Positions 36,312-45,209 of a stretch of DNA of 64,000 nucleotides are shown here, piece after piece. The stretch covers positions 1 through 64,000 of the forward strand of contig CAILAZ010000289.1 of NCBI GenBank assembly GCA_903832295.1. Reading direction: 5' to 3'. The translations under genes were made by a program, and so were the position numbers. The stretch comes from an uncultured Acidobacteriota bacterium (lineage in GTDB: Bacteria; Acidobacteriota; Terriglobia; Terriglobales; Acidobacteriaceae). The notes under the pieces were generated by a model. The model worked only from the letters and a program-made list of their open reading frames with translations, was not told the origin of the DNA and ran no database searches. Numbering within the stretch: the first letter of the stretch is position 1; every line of letters starts with the position of its first letter.

Positions 36312-37534
36312 TTTGTCACCTCAAGAGCCTTCTTCTTCGCCTTCTGGTTCATCATCCGCGCCCGTGCCGGCAGCGCCAGTATCTTGATGAATCCCGCAGC
36401 GTCCTTCTGATCATAGCTCTCGCTCATCGTGAATGAAGCAATATCGGCGTTGAACAGCGAGTACTCCGATTTCCGGCTGCTGATCCCCACATTGCCCTTG
36501 TACAGCGACAGCTTTACCGTGCCCGTCATCTCCGCCTGCGTCGAGGCCACAAACGCATCCAGCGAAGCCCGCAGCGGAGTGAACCAGAGCCCGTTGTACA
36601 CAATCTCTGCGTACTTCAATCCCACGTGCTGCTTGAAGTGCGACAGGTCGCGATCCAGGCACAATGCCTCCAACTCGCGATGCGCCAGCAGCAGCAGCGT
36701 TCCGCCCGGAGTCTCATACGCACCGCGGGATTTCATTCCTACGAACCGGTTCTCCACCAGGTCGATTCGTCCGATCGCGTTGCGCGCGCCAATCTCATTC
36801 AGCAGGTCGAGCATTTGCACCGCCGGCAGCGCCTGTCCATTCACCGAAATCGGAACACCCTTGTCAAACCCGATCTCCACTTCCTCCGTCCGGTCCGGGG
36901 CCTTCTGCGGCGAATTTGAAATCTGCCACGTCGTGTCCAGAGGTGCGCTGGCTGGATCCTCCAGTTCCCCGCCCTCGTGCGAAATATGCCAGATATTCCG
37001 GTCGCGCGAGTGAATCTTTGTCCGGCTTGCTACGATTGGAATCTTCCGCGCCTCCGCGTAATCGATGCAGTCCTCGCGCGATTTCAAAGTCCACTCACGC
37101 CACGGCGCAATAATCTGCAACTCCGGCGCAAGCGCCTGGAATGCGTGCTCGAAGCGCACCTGGTCGTTGCCTTTGCCGGTGCAGCCGTGCGCCACCGCAT
37201 CAGCGCCCTCGGCCAGTGCAACCTCCACCTGGTACTTGGCGATAATCGGCCGCGCCATCGAGGTCCCCAGCAGGTACTTATGCTCGTACACCGCGCCTGC
37301 CTGCAGGCACTTCCACACATACTCGGTCAGGAACTCCTCGCGCAGGTCCTTCACCACAACCTTGGACGCGCCCGTGTTGATCGCCTTCACGGCGACCTCT
37401 TCCATGTCTTCGCGCTGTCCCACGTCGGCAACAAAGGCGATTACATCGCAGTCATAATTCTCTTTCAGCCACGGAATAATAATCGATGTATCAAGTCCGC
37501 CCGAATATGCCAGTACAACCTTCTTCTTAGACAT
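36308..37534 (-). CDS. argG: Argininosuccinate synthase
   Basis: ArgG condenses citrulline and aspartate at the expense of ATP. From ATG at 37534 the protein has 408 residues. The pyrophosphatase P-loop AYSGGLDTSIIIPWL is at about 9-23, followed by DVGQREDMEEV and GCTGKGNDQVRFE. GAGG lies about 6 bases ahead of the ATG. The start lies inside the argF stop region (8-base overlap). The longer upstream frame to 37729 runs inside argF out of frame and is rejected. Confidence 0.96.
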   Translation of the reverse strand: MSKKKVVLAYSGGLDTSIIIPWLKENYDCDVIAFVADVGQREDMEEVAVKAINTGASKVVVKDLREEFLTEYVWKCLQAGAVYEHKYLLGTSMARPIIAKYQVEVALAEGADAVAHGCTGKGNDQVRFEHAFQALAPELQIIAPWREWTLKSREDCIDYAEARKIPIVASRTKIHSRDRNIWHISHEGGELEDPASAPLDTTWQISNSPQKAPDRTEEVEIGFDKGVPISVNGQALPAVQMLDLLNEIGARNAIGRIDLVENRFVGMKSRGAYETPGGTLLLLAHRELEALCLDRDLSHFKQHVGLKYAEIVYNGLWFTPLRASLDAFVASTQAEMTGTVKLSLYKGNVGISSRKSEYSLFNADIASFTMSESYDQKDAAGFIKILALPARARMMNQKAKKKALEVTK

Positions 37535-38534
37535 TAAAGCTCCTCGTTGGGAAGCGGCGAGCGCCTCCTCCCAGTAGCTGCAGAAGGATCGCCTTCTGTA
37601 TGTGCAGGCGGTTCTCCGCCTGGTCAAATACCACGGACGCGGACGAGTCGATGACCGCCGCTTCCACTTCTTCGCCACGATGCGCGGGCAGGCAGTGCAT
37701 GAACACGGCTCCCGGCGCGGCGTTTGCAAAAAGTTCCGGAGTCACTTTGAAGCCGGCAAAAATACGCGCCCGCTCTGCGATCTCGGCTTCCTGTCCCATG
37801 CTGGCCCAAACGTCGGTGTACACCGCGTCCGCGCCCTTCACGGCCTCTACCGGATCATTCACCACTTCAATGGTGGCACCCGTTTCCAGCGCAATCTCAC
37901 GCGCCGCCGCCAGTACTGCCGCGCTCGGCTCAAAGCCCTTTGGAGTTCCCACCACGATGTGCGCTCCAAACAGCGCCGCACTCAGCATCAGCGAGTGGGC
38001 TACGTTGTTGCCATCGCCCACATACGCCAACCGCACTTTGCGGAGATCGCCAAAGTGCTCCCGCAGCGTCAGGAAGTCAGCCAGCGCCTGGCATGGGTGC
38101 TCATAGTCACTCAGCGCGTTGATCACCGGAATCGACGAGAACTTCGCCAGTTCCGTCACCGTGCTGTGTTCAAAGGTGCGGAGCACCAGTGCATCCACCC
38201 AGCGCTCCAGGTTGTGCGCCATGTCGCTGATGGGCTCGCGCTCGCCGATGCGCGAGGTCAACTGGTCCACGAACATCGCGTGTCCGCCCAGCGAGTAAAT
38301 TCCCGACTCAAACGTCAATCGCGTGCGGAACGAAGGCTTCTCGAAGAACAGAACAATCTGCTTCCCCGCCAGCGCTGTGCGGAAATCCGCGGGCCGCGCC
38401 TTCACCAGCGCTGCCAGTTCCAGCAACCCCTCGGCCTCTGCCGAAGTCAGGTCGCTCATCGCCGTCAAGTCCGTCAGCACCGCCGACGGCGCTGCGTTAT
38501 CAACCGAGTCCTTGTCCACTGGACGTGTTGCCAT
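37527..38534 (-). CDS. argF: Ornithine carbamoyltransferase
   Basis: ArgF makes citrulline from ornithine and carbamoyl phosphate. The 335-residue protein has a carbamoyl-phosphate loop FEKPSFRTRLTFE (relative of STRTR), DYEHPCQALADFLT, and the ornithine-binding FMHCLPAHRGEEV. ATG at 38534 is chosen because GGAGG lies 8 bases upstream. An ATG at 38585 overlapping the argD stop (ATGA) would add 17 residues and may serve for coupling. The residue pattern FEKPSFRTR, rather than STRTR, also occurs in acetylornithine-type relatives, but the argB-argD-argJ context supports the ornithine enzyme. Confidence 0.9.
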   Translation of the reverse strand: MATRPVDKDSVDNAAPSAVLTDLTAMSDLTSAEAEGLLELAALVKARPADFRTALAGKQIVLFFEKPSFRTRLTFESGIYSLGGHAMFVDQLTSRIGEREPISDMAHNLERWVDALVLRTFEHSTVTELAKFSSIPVINALSDYEHPCQALADFLTLREHFGDLRKVRLAYVGDGNNVAHSLMLSAALFGAHIVVGTPKGFEPSAAVLAAAREIALETGATIEVVNDPVEAVKGADAVYTDVWASMGQEAEIAERARIFAGFKVTPELFANAAPGAVFMHCLPAHRGEEVEAAVIDSSASVVFDQAENRLHIQKAILLQLLGGGARRFPTRSFNV

Positions 38535-38581
38535 CTTCTTGTCCTCCTCTGCTCCCAGCTCCGGATTCAATTCCGGGCTCC

Positions 38582-39859
38582 TCATTTCGCGCCGCTCGCG
38601 CTTGCCTTGGGGAGCCTCTGCCGAGGGCTGCGCACAACCGCGGGCGCAGCGTCGCCAGATGACGCGCAGGAGGACAGAATCTGATCGAGCGCTTTCACTA
38701 CCACTTCCACTTCCTTCTTCGTAACAATGAACGGCGGCAAAAAGCGCAACACCGTTTCATGCGTCCGGTTAATGATGATCTTCTCCGCCAGCATCGCCTT
38801 CTGCACGGCCTTGGCCAGTTCCGCGGAATCCAATTCCACTCCCGCCATCAGCCCTACGCCGCGCACATCCACAATGCAGCCGTGCCGCGCGTCCAGTTGC
38901 TGCAGCAGGTCCAGAAAGTACCCTCCCACCTCTTTCACGTGGGCTAGAATCTTCTCCTCTTCCAGCACCTTCAGCACTTCCAGCGCCACCGCGCACGCCA
39001 GCGGACCGCCGCCGAATGTCGTCCCATGCATCCCAGGATGAATCGCCCCAGCCACATCCGCCGTCACGATGATCGCTCCCAGCGGAAGTCCCGCTGCCAG
39101 CGGCTTTGCCAGCGTCACCACATCCGGCTTCACCTTGTAATGCTGGTAGGCAAACATCTTGCCCGTCCGCCCCAACCCGCACTGAATCTCATCCAGCATC
39201 AGCAGTGCGCCGCTCGCCTCGGTCAACTCACGCGCGGTCTTCAGGAACTCCGGGCTTACCGGATGAATCCCGCCCTCGCCCTGAATCGTCTCAATACAGA
39301 TGGCGCAGACATCTTCGCCAAACTTGCTCTTTAGATCTTCAACGTCGTTGAACTTCACGAACGTAACGCCCGGCATCACTGGCGCAAACGGCTTTCGGTA
39401 TTTCTCCGTGTACGTGGTCGCCACCGAACCCATCGTCCGCCCGTGAAAGGAGTTTTCCATTGCCAGGAACTTTGTGCGCTTCTTCAGCCCCTTGCCGCTG
39501 GCCACAGCGCGCGCAATCTTCAGCGCGCCTTCCCAGGCCTCCGTCCCGCTGTTGGAGAAAAATACCCGGTCGAGCCCTGAGAGCTTCACCAGCTTCTGCG
39601 CCAGCACCGAAGGAAACTCGGTGTAGAACAGGTTGGAAACGTGCACCAGCTTCCCAGCCTGTTCCTTGATCGTCTTCGTGACCGCCGGATGCGAATACCC
39701 CAGCGCCATCACTCCAATTCCACTCAGGAAGTCGAGGTACTTGCTGCCGTCGTCCGCGTACAGGTACGCCCCTTTTCCGTGGGTAAACAAGATCGGATGC
39801 CGGTCGTAGGTGTGCAGCACATACTTCTCTTCCGCTTTCTGTACCTTGGCTAAGCTCAC
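38582..39859 (-). CDS. argD: Acetylornithine aminotransferase
   Basis: ArgD is a PLP enzyme that transfers an amino group to N-acetylglutamate semialdehyde. The 425-residue protein has NSGTEAWEGALKIAR, the LMLDEIQCGLGRTGK segment with the PLP-ring Asp, and the Schiff-base Lys in TLAKPLAAGLPLGA. GTG at 39859 is the likely start: its GTGA overlaps the argB stop and GGAGG lies 10 bases upstream. An in-frame ATG at 39883 would overlap argB more deeply. A C-terminal tail of about 25 residues (rich in Ala, Ser and Arg) extends past the usual end. Confidence 0.94.
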   Translation of the reverse strand: MSLAKVQKAEEKYVLHTYDRHPILFTHGKGAYLYADDGSKYLDFLSGIGVMALGYSHPAVTKTIKEQAGKLVHVSNLFYTEFPSVLAQKLVKLSGLDRVFFSNSGTEAWEGALKIARAVASGKGLKKRTKFLAMENSFHGRTMGSVATTYTEKYRKPFAPVMPGVTFVKFNDVEDLKSKFGEDVCAICIETIQGEGGIHPVSPEFLKTARELTEASGALLMLDEIQCGLGRTGKMFAYQHYKVKPDVVTLAKPLAAGLPLGAIIVTADVAGAIHPGMHGTTFGGGPLACAVALEVLKVLEEEKILAHVKEVGGYFLDLLQQLDARHGCIVDVRGVGLMAGVELDSAELAKAVQKAMLAEKIIINRTHETVLRFLPPFIVTKKEVEVVVKALDQILSSCASSGDAAPAVVRSPRQRLPKASASGAK

Positions 39860-40641
39860 GATGCCATAACCTCCGTGCCGCACTCGATCTTCGTCTGGTA
39901 AAACGCGGGCAGCATGTCAGCATCCAGCGCCGGCAGAATCCGTACCCGGTGCACGCCCGAACGCAGCGCATCCTGGCAGGCTTCCAGCTTCGGCAGCATT
40001 CCGCCGCACACCACCGCGCTCTTCACCAATTGCGGAATGTCGCTCATTGAAAGCCAGCGGATCACCGCGCCATCGGCACCCTTCACGCCCGCGACGTCGG
40101 TTAAAAAGATGAGCGCGTTCGCCTTGCATCCCGAAGCGCACGCCGACGCCATCTGGTCCGCGTTCACGTTGTAGTACTCGCCATCGGAACCCAGCGCGAG
40201 GCTGGAAATCACGGGGATTCCGTCGTTATCCCAGATCGCCTCGATCCAGCGCGAATCCACCGAGCTGATCTCGCCGACAAAGCCAAGGTCTGCGCCCTTT
40301 GTCTTCTTCTTCCGCGCCAGGAACGCCGCGCCATCGCCGCCGCATAGTCCCACCGCGGCCTGTCCCGTCGCCGTGATCGCGGCCACCAGTTGCTTGTTCA
40401 CCCGCCCCGCGAGCACCATCAGCGCCACGTCGCGCGTGTCGGAGTCGGTCACCCGCAGTCCATTCACAAATACCGATTCCTTGCCCATCAGCGCCAGGGT
40501 TTGCGTCAGTGCCTTGCCGCCGCCATGCACCACCGCCACTTTGTGCCCCTCTGCCGCCAGATCTGCAACCGCCTGTGCGCACTTCTTCAGGAGCGCCTTG
40601 TCTTCCAGAGCCGCACCACCAATTTTCACCACGAGCTTCAT
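39856..40641 (-). CDS. argB: Acetylglutamate kinase
   Basis: ArgB phosphorylates N-acetylglutamate. From ATG at 40641 the protein has 261 residues. It belongs to the amino-acid kinase fold: KLVVKIGGAALED at the start, VAVVHGGGKALTQ with the Gly-rich phosphate loop, and NVNADQMASACASGCKANALIFLTDVAGV. The start shares one base with the argC stop (TGATG). The frame is open upstream to 40788 but lies inside argC. It lacks the N-terminal helix that marks arginine-inhibited hexameric kinases, so feedback inhibition of this step is uncertain. Confidence 0.94.
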   Translation of the reverse strand: MKLVVKIGGAALEDKALLKKCAQAVADLAAEGHKVAVVHGGGKALTQTLALMGKESVFVNGLRVTDSDTRDVALMVLAGRVNKQLVAAITATGQAAVGLCGGDGAAFLARKKKTKGADLGFVGEISSVDSRWIEAIWDNDGIPVISSLALGSDGEYYNVNADQMASACASGCKANALIFLTDVAGVKGADGAVIRWLSMSDIPQLVKSAVVCGGMLPKLEACQDALRSGVHRVRILPALDADMLPAFYQTKIECGTEVMAS

Positions 40642-41681
40642 CACAGTAACCCCTCTTTCTCGCTCCAACCGAACATCACGTTCAGGTTCTGGAGCGCCTG
40701 GCCGGCCGCACCCTTCATCAGGTTGTCCAGGCAGCTCACCACAATGAGCCGCTTTCCATCCGGAGCCAGTTGAAATCCCACATCGCAAAAGTTTGTGCGC
40801 ACCGAGTACTGAATCTGCGGCAACTTGCCGTGCTCGAATATCCGAACCCAGCTCGCATTGCCGTAGAACTCGCGCAGCACGCCTTCAATTTCGTTCGGAG
40901 TCGCGGGCCTTTTCAGCCCTAGATAGATCGTCGAAAGAATGCCGCGTGGGATCGGCAACAAGTGTGGAGTAAAGATAAGCTCGTCTGCATGTAGTCCCGC
41001 CTGTTCCAGGATCTCGCCCGTGTGGCGATGTCCAAATACCGAATACGCCGAAAAGTTGTCGGCAGCTTCCACGAAATGTGTCTTCTGCGTCGGCTTTTTG
41101 CCCGCGCCGGAGACACCCGACTTGCAATCGCAAACCACGCCGCGCGTGGTCTCCACCAGCCCTGAACGCACCAACGCTGCCAGCGGCACAATTACCGAGG
41201 TCGCATAGCACCCCGGATTCGCCACCAACCGCGCTCCGCGAATCTCCTCGCGATGCAGCTCCGGCAATCCATACACGGCCGTCCGGTCCAACTCCGCCGC
41301 CAGCGCCGCGTCCTTATCCTCAAACCCGTAAACCGCGCGGTTCGCCGCTTCCTTCAGCCGCCACGCGCCGCTCAAATCGACAATCCGCAATCCCCGCGCC
41401 AAGCCCTCGGGAACCAACTCCCGCGAAAGCTCATGCGGGGTCGCCAGGAACAGAACATCCACGCCCCGGGCCTTCAACAGCTCCCAGGAAAACGCTTCCA
41501 GCGGCAGGCTCGCTCCGCCCGCCAGCTCCGGGTAGTGTTGCTCCAACGGCTGCGCCGAAGCCTCGCGAGTGAGAAACACCGGCGCAGCCAGCTCCGAATG
41601 CCTCAGCAGCAGTTTTGCCAGCTCGAATCCCGCGTAGCCCGTGGCGCCCATCACCGCGGTCTTCAGTTTCGCCGTTGTCAC
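40641..41681 (-). CDS. argC: N-acetyl-gamma-glutamyl-phosphate reductase
   Basis: ArgC reduces acetylglutamyl phosphate with NADPH. The 346-residue protein has the dinucleotide motif MGATGYAGFELAKLL at residues 11-25 and the active-site Cys in ANPGCYATSV. Other typical parts are FLATPHELSRELVPEG and HRHTGEIEQ-like segment. The start is GTG at 41681; its GTGA overlaps the argR stop, so expression is coupled to the repressor. Confidence 0.95.
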   Translation of the reverse strand: MTTAKLKTAVMGATGYAGFELAKLLLRHSELAAPVFLTREASAQPLEQHYPELAGGASLPLEAFSWELLKARGVDVLFLATPHELSRELVPEGLARGLRIVDLSGAWRLKEAANRAVYGFEDKDAALAAELDRTAVYGLPELHREEIRGARLVANPGCYATSVIVPLAALVRSGLVETTRGVVCDCKSGVSGAGKKPTQKTHFVEAADNFSAYSVFGHRHTGEILEQAGLHADELIFTPHLLPIPRGILSTIYLGLKRPATPNEIEGVLREFYGNASWVRIFEHGKLPQIQYSVRTNFCDVGFQLAPDGKRLIVVSCLDNLMKGAAGQALQNLNVMFGWSEKEGLL

Positions 41682-42121
41682 TGCATCATCCCTTTGATCC
41701 GCAGCGAAATCCGGTGCGCGTTCTTCTTGTTCTGCGAGATCACCAGGATGGTGTCATCTCCGCCCACGGTCCCTACAATCTCGCTCCACCCTTCTGAATC
41801 GATGGCCGCTGCCACCGGCTGAGCCGAACCTGTAGCCGTCTTAATCACCAGCAGGTTCTGCGCCTCGCGAACTTCCACCACGAACTCCCGCACCAGCCGA
41901 CCTGCCGAGTGATAGCCCGGCTCCGCCTGCTGATCACCGCGCGACATGCTGTATCCCGCCGAAGTCTTGACCAGCGCAAGCTCATTGATATCGCGCGACA
42001 GCGTCGCCTGCGTCACATCGAATCCCTGCCGCAACAGCAGCCTGCGCAGTTGCTCCTGGTTCGCAACCGCCTCCTGCTGCACCAGCTCCAGAATCAGATT
42101 TTGACGCGACACCTTCGACAT
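41678..42121 (-). CDS. argR: Arginine repressor
   Basis: ArgR is a hexameric, arginine-binding repressor. The 147-residue protein has an N-terminal winged helix with the signature DVTQATLSRDINELALVK and a C-terminal oligomerisation/arginine domain ending in GTVGGDDTILVI. As the first gene of the arginine operon and downstream of ARG-box-like sites, it very probably represses itself and the whole cluster. Confidence 0.95.
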   Translation of the reverse strand: MSKVSRQNLILELVQQEAVANQEQLRRLLLRQGFDVTQATLSRDINELALVKTSAGYSMSRGDQQAEPGYHSAGRLVREFVVEVREAQNLLVIKTATGSAQPVAAAIDSEGWSEIVGTVGGDDTILVISQNKKNAHRISLRIKGMMQ

Positions 42122-42134
42122 AGGCTTCCCGGAT

Positions 42135-42148
42135 AGAATTATTATTCA
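42135..42148 (-). promoter_or_regulatory. ARG box (ArgR operator), strong match
   Basis: On the minus strand the site reads TGAATAATAATTCT, one base from the palindromic ARG-box form TGAATWWWWATTCA. It lies 14-27 bp ahead of the argR start, in the transcribed leader. Confidence 0.7.
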
Positions 42149-42160
42149 GATGACCGTATA

Positions 42161-42190
42161 AGTATGCATCTTCAAATCTCGCCCCGTCAA
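42161..42190 (-). promoter_or_regulatory. argR operon promoter with second ARG-box-like site
   Basis: On the minus strand TTGACG (42190-42185) and CATACT (42166-42161) are spaced by 18 bp and can serve as -35 and -10 boxes. TTGAAGATGCATACT (42175-42161) partly matches an ARG box and covers the -10, a natural place for repression. Confidence 0.5.
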
Positions 42191-42248
42191 TATTTTTCGC
42201 CCTCACTTTGCGTGTTTTGCCCGTCTCCTGTGGATATTTCCCGCAAAT

Positions 42249-42276
42249 GCGTAAGCGGCCCGCAGGCCGCTCACGC
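42249..42276. terminator. Strong hairpin downstream of the CydA-like gene pair
   Basis: A 12-position stem with one mismatch (GCGTaAGCGGCC / GGCCGCTcACGC) closes a 4-nt loop, about 20 bp past the stop at 42298. No T-run follows on the minus strand. It may still end transcription or protect the 3' end. Confidence 0.4.
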
Positions 42277-42297
42277 ACGCATAATACGTATTTCCCC

Positions 42298-43416
42298 CTA
42301 CCGCGCCGCCGCGACTGGCCGCCTTCCCTGAGCTACCAGCCACAGCATGTACCCCACCGTAGCCAGCCCACCGACAAACAGAAGCAGGAACAGCACGATC
42401 ACTCCCACCTGCGGTTGCACCGCCAGTCCGCCCAGGTCCACATACGGCTTCAGGTAGGCCAACCGCAGCAGGTACCGCAGGCACACCATCAGGAACAGAG
42501 TCACCACGGACATCCCGAACCCCGCATGCACCAGCGGGCTCGGTTTCTCCGCCAGGCTTCCCAGCAGGATTAGCAGCATCGCCAAAATCACCGACATCAG
42601 CCCCAGCCCAAACACTCCTCCCGCCAGCGGGTCGCGCAACAGGGTCATCGCAATCTCCCGCGGAATTGCCAGCAGCAGCCACATCCCCAGCAGGAACTGT
42701 CCGCCCGTGCAGGCCGCAAACACCAATGCTGCACGTTGCACCAGCCAGCGCCCGTACTCGGCATCGGTCTTCATCTTGCGCATGCCCAGGTGCGCCAGGA
42801 TCGCCGAGAACAGCGCAATCGCCCCGTTCACGATATGCAGATACCGGGGTACGAGGCTGCGCTCACCCAGGTTCAGGTTCCATCCGTTCGGATGCGCGCG
42901 GTACATCGCCAGCCATCGCTCCGGCGCCAGCATCAGGGTCATGTTGTTCACAAAGATGAATGCGATCCCCAGCAGCACGCACACCGAAACCGCCAGCACG
43001 CAGCCCGCAATACCCGTTCCTTTTTCCGCCCTGTAGGAGAAGTAGTAGTAGCCGTAATACGCCACCATCACCAGTGGAATCACCATCAGCCACAGCGAGC
43101 CAATCAGGATCGAACTGGCATAGAGGAAGTTGCCGAACAGCACCTGCACAAACAGCAGCGCCGCCACTCCCAGCGTCACCGTAAAGGCCAGGAAAGTCGG
43201 CAGCATCCCCGCCAGTTCGTTCGCCAACCGGCGCGAGTAAGGATGTTCCGAGTGCCGCCCCCTCAGGTAGTTCCACAGCGTCCATATCCCGCCGCCCAGC
43301 GCCGAATTCATCAACACCACGTGCAGCGTGAATACCACCAGCAGCAGCGCCGTAAATAGCCACACCGGCCCCGGCAGCGGAAGAGGATCAACATGAGGAA
43401 TTGGAATCGTCTGCAT
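42298..43416 (-). CDS. CydA-like membrane subunit (partner of the cytochrome c-fused subunit)
   Basis: The 372-residue protein has about nine membrane helices and no soluble domain. Its first helix (FTLHVVLMNSALGGGIW, with His32) matches the first helix of the neighbouring subunit (VLHVFVSHFAVGGGFF), so the two look like divergent homologues. In cytochrome bd the corresponding N-terminal His binds a b-type haem. The second His of the partner (His28) is Asn here. The start shares a base with the stop of the 534-residue gene (TAATG). Together they probably form a membrane redox complex. Distant cytochrome bd relationship is inferred, not proven. Confidence 0.6.
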   Translation of the reverse strand: MQTIPIPHVDPLPLPGPVWLFTALLLVVFTLHVVLMNSALGGGIWTLWNYLRGRHSEHPYSRRLANELAGMLPTFLAFTVTLGVAALLFVQVLFGNFLYASSILIGSLWLMVIPLVMVAYYGYYYFSYRAEKGTGIAGCVLAVSVCVLLGIAFIFVNNMTLMLAPERWLAMYRAHPNGWNLNLGERSLVPRYLHIVNGAIALFSAILAHLGMRKMKTDAEYGRWLVQRAALVFAACTGGQFLLGMWLLLAIPREIAMTLLRDPLAGGVFGLGLMSVILAMLLILLGSLAEKPSPLVHAGFGMSVVTLFLMVCLRYLLRLAYLKPYVDLGGLAVQPQVGVIVLFLLLFVGGLATVGYMLWLVAQGRRPVAAAR

Positions 43417-45020
43417 TAGCGCACCTCCTGCCGCGGGCTGGCCGGGCGCATCAGTTGCGAATGATTGCTCCCCGTTGGCATCTGCTCGGGAATCGGGGTA
43501 TGCAGAATTGGCCGGTTCGCCTCGTGGGAAATATATGCTGCCAGCGCCGCCGCCTGATCCGCTGGAGCATTGAAGGCCGGCATGTTGCTGCTCATATCGC
43601 CCAGCGCTGGAAAGACCTCTGCCACCTGCGCGGGCGTTGCTTTCTCAAACGCTCCCCGCAGCGGCCTGTAATTTCCATTCACCGTGTGGCAGTGTCCGCA
43701 GCGCGCTCCAAACACCTTCTCGCCAACCTCCAACCGGTTCGCGTCCGTTACCTGGAACTGCCATGCCGGATTGAGCGATGCCAGGTATTTACCCAGCGCC
43801 TTACGGTCCTGCGCGTCTCCCGCATACGGAGGCATCGTCCCCCGCAACATGTGAATGTGTTGCAGAATGTCGGCTGCAAAATCCGCGTCCCAGCCATCCA
43901 CTCTCTGCCGCATCCCGCGATATCCTCCTGCCGCGTGGCAGCTGCCGCATTGCAGATGGAAGAGGTTCTGCCCATACGCCTCACTCGTCACATCGTCCGC
44001 CAGCAGAAAGTTCGCCGTCCGGCTCACGCCCTTCGCCTGCAGCGCCTCCACCTGCGCCGCACGGATGTCGTTGGCATAAATCACCTGGTTGATCACCCAC
44101 GGCTTGCGCAAGAACTCGCGCAGGTACTCACCCGCGCCAATCATTCCCAATCCGCACACTACCAGCGCCGTCACCACCCCAGGCCGCATCCAGCGCGGCT
44201 TCCACACCCCGCAAATCAGCGCGATCGCCAGCGCGGCCAGCGTGAATCCAACTCCCCCGCGAACCGCGTGCCGCACGCCGCGGATCAGTCCGTTCAAATA
44301 AAATTGCGAGAACTGCGGCAGCCGCGAGAAGTACCACATCAGCCCCAGCGGAAGCACCACCGCCCCGGCTACCATCCACATCGCGGCCCAGCGCGCCACC
44401 TTCTCTCTACCCTCTACCTTTGGCAGCGTGATGTAGCCAAAGATGCCCGCCAGGATAAAGCTCACCGCCGTGCGCGCCACCAGTGACGGCATGAATGTCG
44501 GGTTGAACATTCCATCCCAGAAGTTATGCGTCTCAATCCACCGCCCCGGCGTCAGCATAAATGTCAGAATGCCATTGATGACGAACAGGCTCATCCAGGC
44601 TGCTACAAAGTAAATCCATCCGATGATCAGGTGTTCACGCCCGTCCAGGCTGTCCCAGGTCTTCGCATAGATGATCGCCGCAGCGATCTCCACGAAGAAG
44701 AACACCCACTCGATTGCCCACGCCCACACAAATGTATGGATCAGCGTCGAAGTCGCCTCCGGGCTCACCAGCCCGATAGTGAACCAGATTCCCACTCCGC
44801 TGATTGCCCCGAAGACCAGCGTCAACAGCGCGAAGAACTTCGAGTGCCGGCGGCAGTAGCTCAGCAGTTCCCCGTCGCCCCTCCGTCGGGCAATGCTCTC
44901 GGTCACCACCAGGAAGAAGCCGCCGCCCACCGCAAAGTGGGAGACAAAGACGTGCAGCACCGCGACCAGCGCAATCAGCATGCCGCCCGGAATCGCAAGT
45001 TGCCAGTGTGGATAGTTCAA
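43416..45020 (-). CDS. Cytochrome bd-like (CydA-type) subunit with C-terminal diheme cytochrome c domain
   Basis: The 534-residue protein has about eight or nine membrane helices (to about residue 300) then a periplasmic part with two c-type haem sites, CGSCH at 358-362 and CGHCH at 441-445; likely Met ligands are Met396 (TMPPY) and Met480 (NMPAF). In the membrane part, His23, His28 and the paired acids Glu104 and Glu111 (AIEWVFFFVE) recall the haem and proton-path residues of CydA. The start is TTG at 45020 with GGAG seven bases upstream. Fused cytochrome c would let it take electrons from or pass them to periplasmic carriers rather than quinol. The terminal acceptor is unknown. Confidence 0.68.
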   Translation of the reverse strand: MNYPHWQLAIPGGMLIALVAVLHVFVSHFAVGGGFFLVVTESIARRRGDGELLSYCRRHSKFFALLTLVFGAISGVGIWFTIGLVSPEATSTLIHTFVWAWAIEWVFFFVEIAAAIIYAKTWDSLDGREHLIIGWIYFVAAWMSLFVINGILTFMLTPGRWIETHNFWDGMFNPTFMPSLVARTAVSFILAGIFGYITLPKVEGREKVARWAAMWMVAGAVVLPLGLMWYFSRLPQFSQFYLNGLIRGVRHAVRGGVGFTLAALAIALICGVWKPRWMRPGVVTALVVCGLGMIGAGEYLREFLRKPWVINQVIYANDIRAAQVEALQAKGVSRTANFLLADDVTSEAYGQNLFHLQCGSCHAAGGYRGMRQRVDGWDADFAADILQHIHMLRGTMPPYAGDAQDRKALGKYLASLNPAWQFQVTDANRLEVGEKVFGARCGHCHTVNGNYRPLRGAFEKATPAQVAEVFPALGDMSSNMPAFNAPADQAAALAAYISHEANRPILHTPIPEQMPTGSNHSQLMRPASPRQEVR

Positions 45021-45111
45021 AGGATTGCTCCTGCGTAGTGCGGATGAGTACCTGTGTATCTTCTAACGCCGGGCGCGTCGAAAGCAATCCGCACTCTCGC
45101 CCAAATACAAA

Positions 45112-45137
45112 TGTCCTGCTGCGGGCGCAGCAGGACA
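45112..45137 (-). terminator. Rho-independent terminator of the ferredoxin gene
   Basis: An 11-bp perfect stem (TGTCCTGCTGC / GCAGCAGGACA) with a 4-nt loop is followed on the minus strand by TTTGTATTT. It lies between the ferredoxin stop and the CydA-like gene, so these are separate units. Confidence 0.7.
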
Positions 45138-45209
45138 GAGCTTTCCCACGGCACGCCATGACGCTGCGCGAAAGGGAGCTACCATACTCATCCATTGAAA
45201 ATCGCGAAA

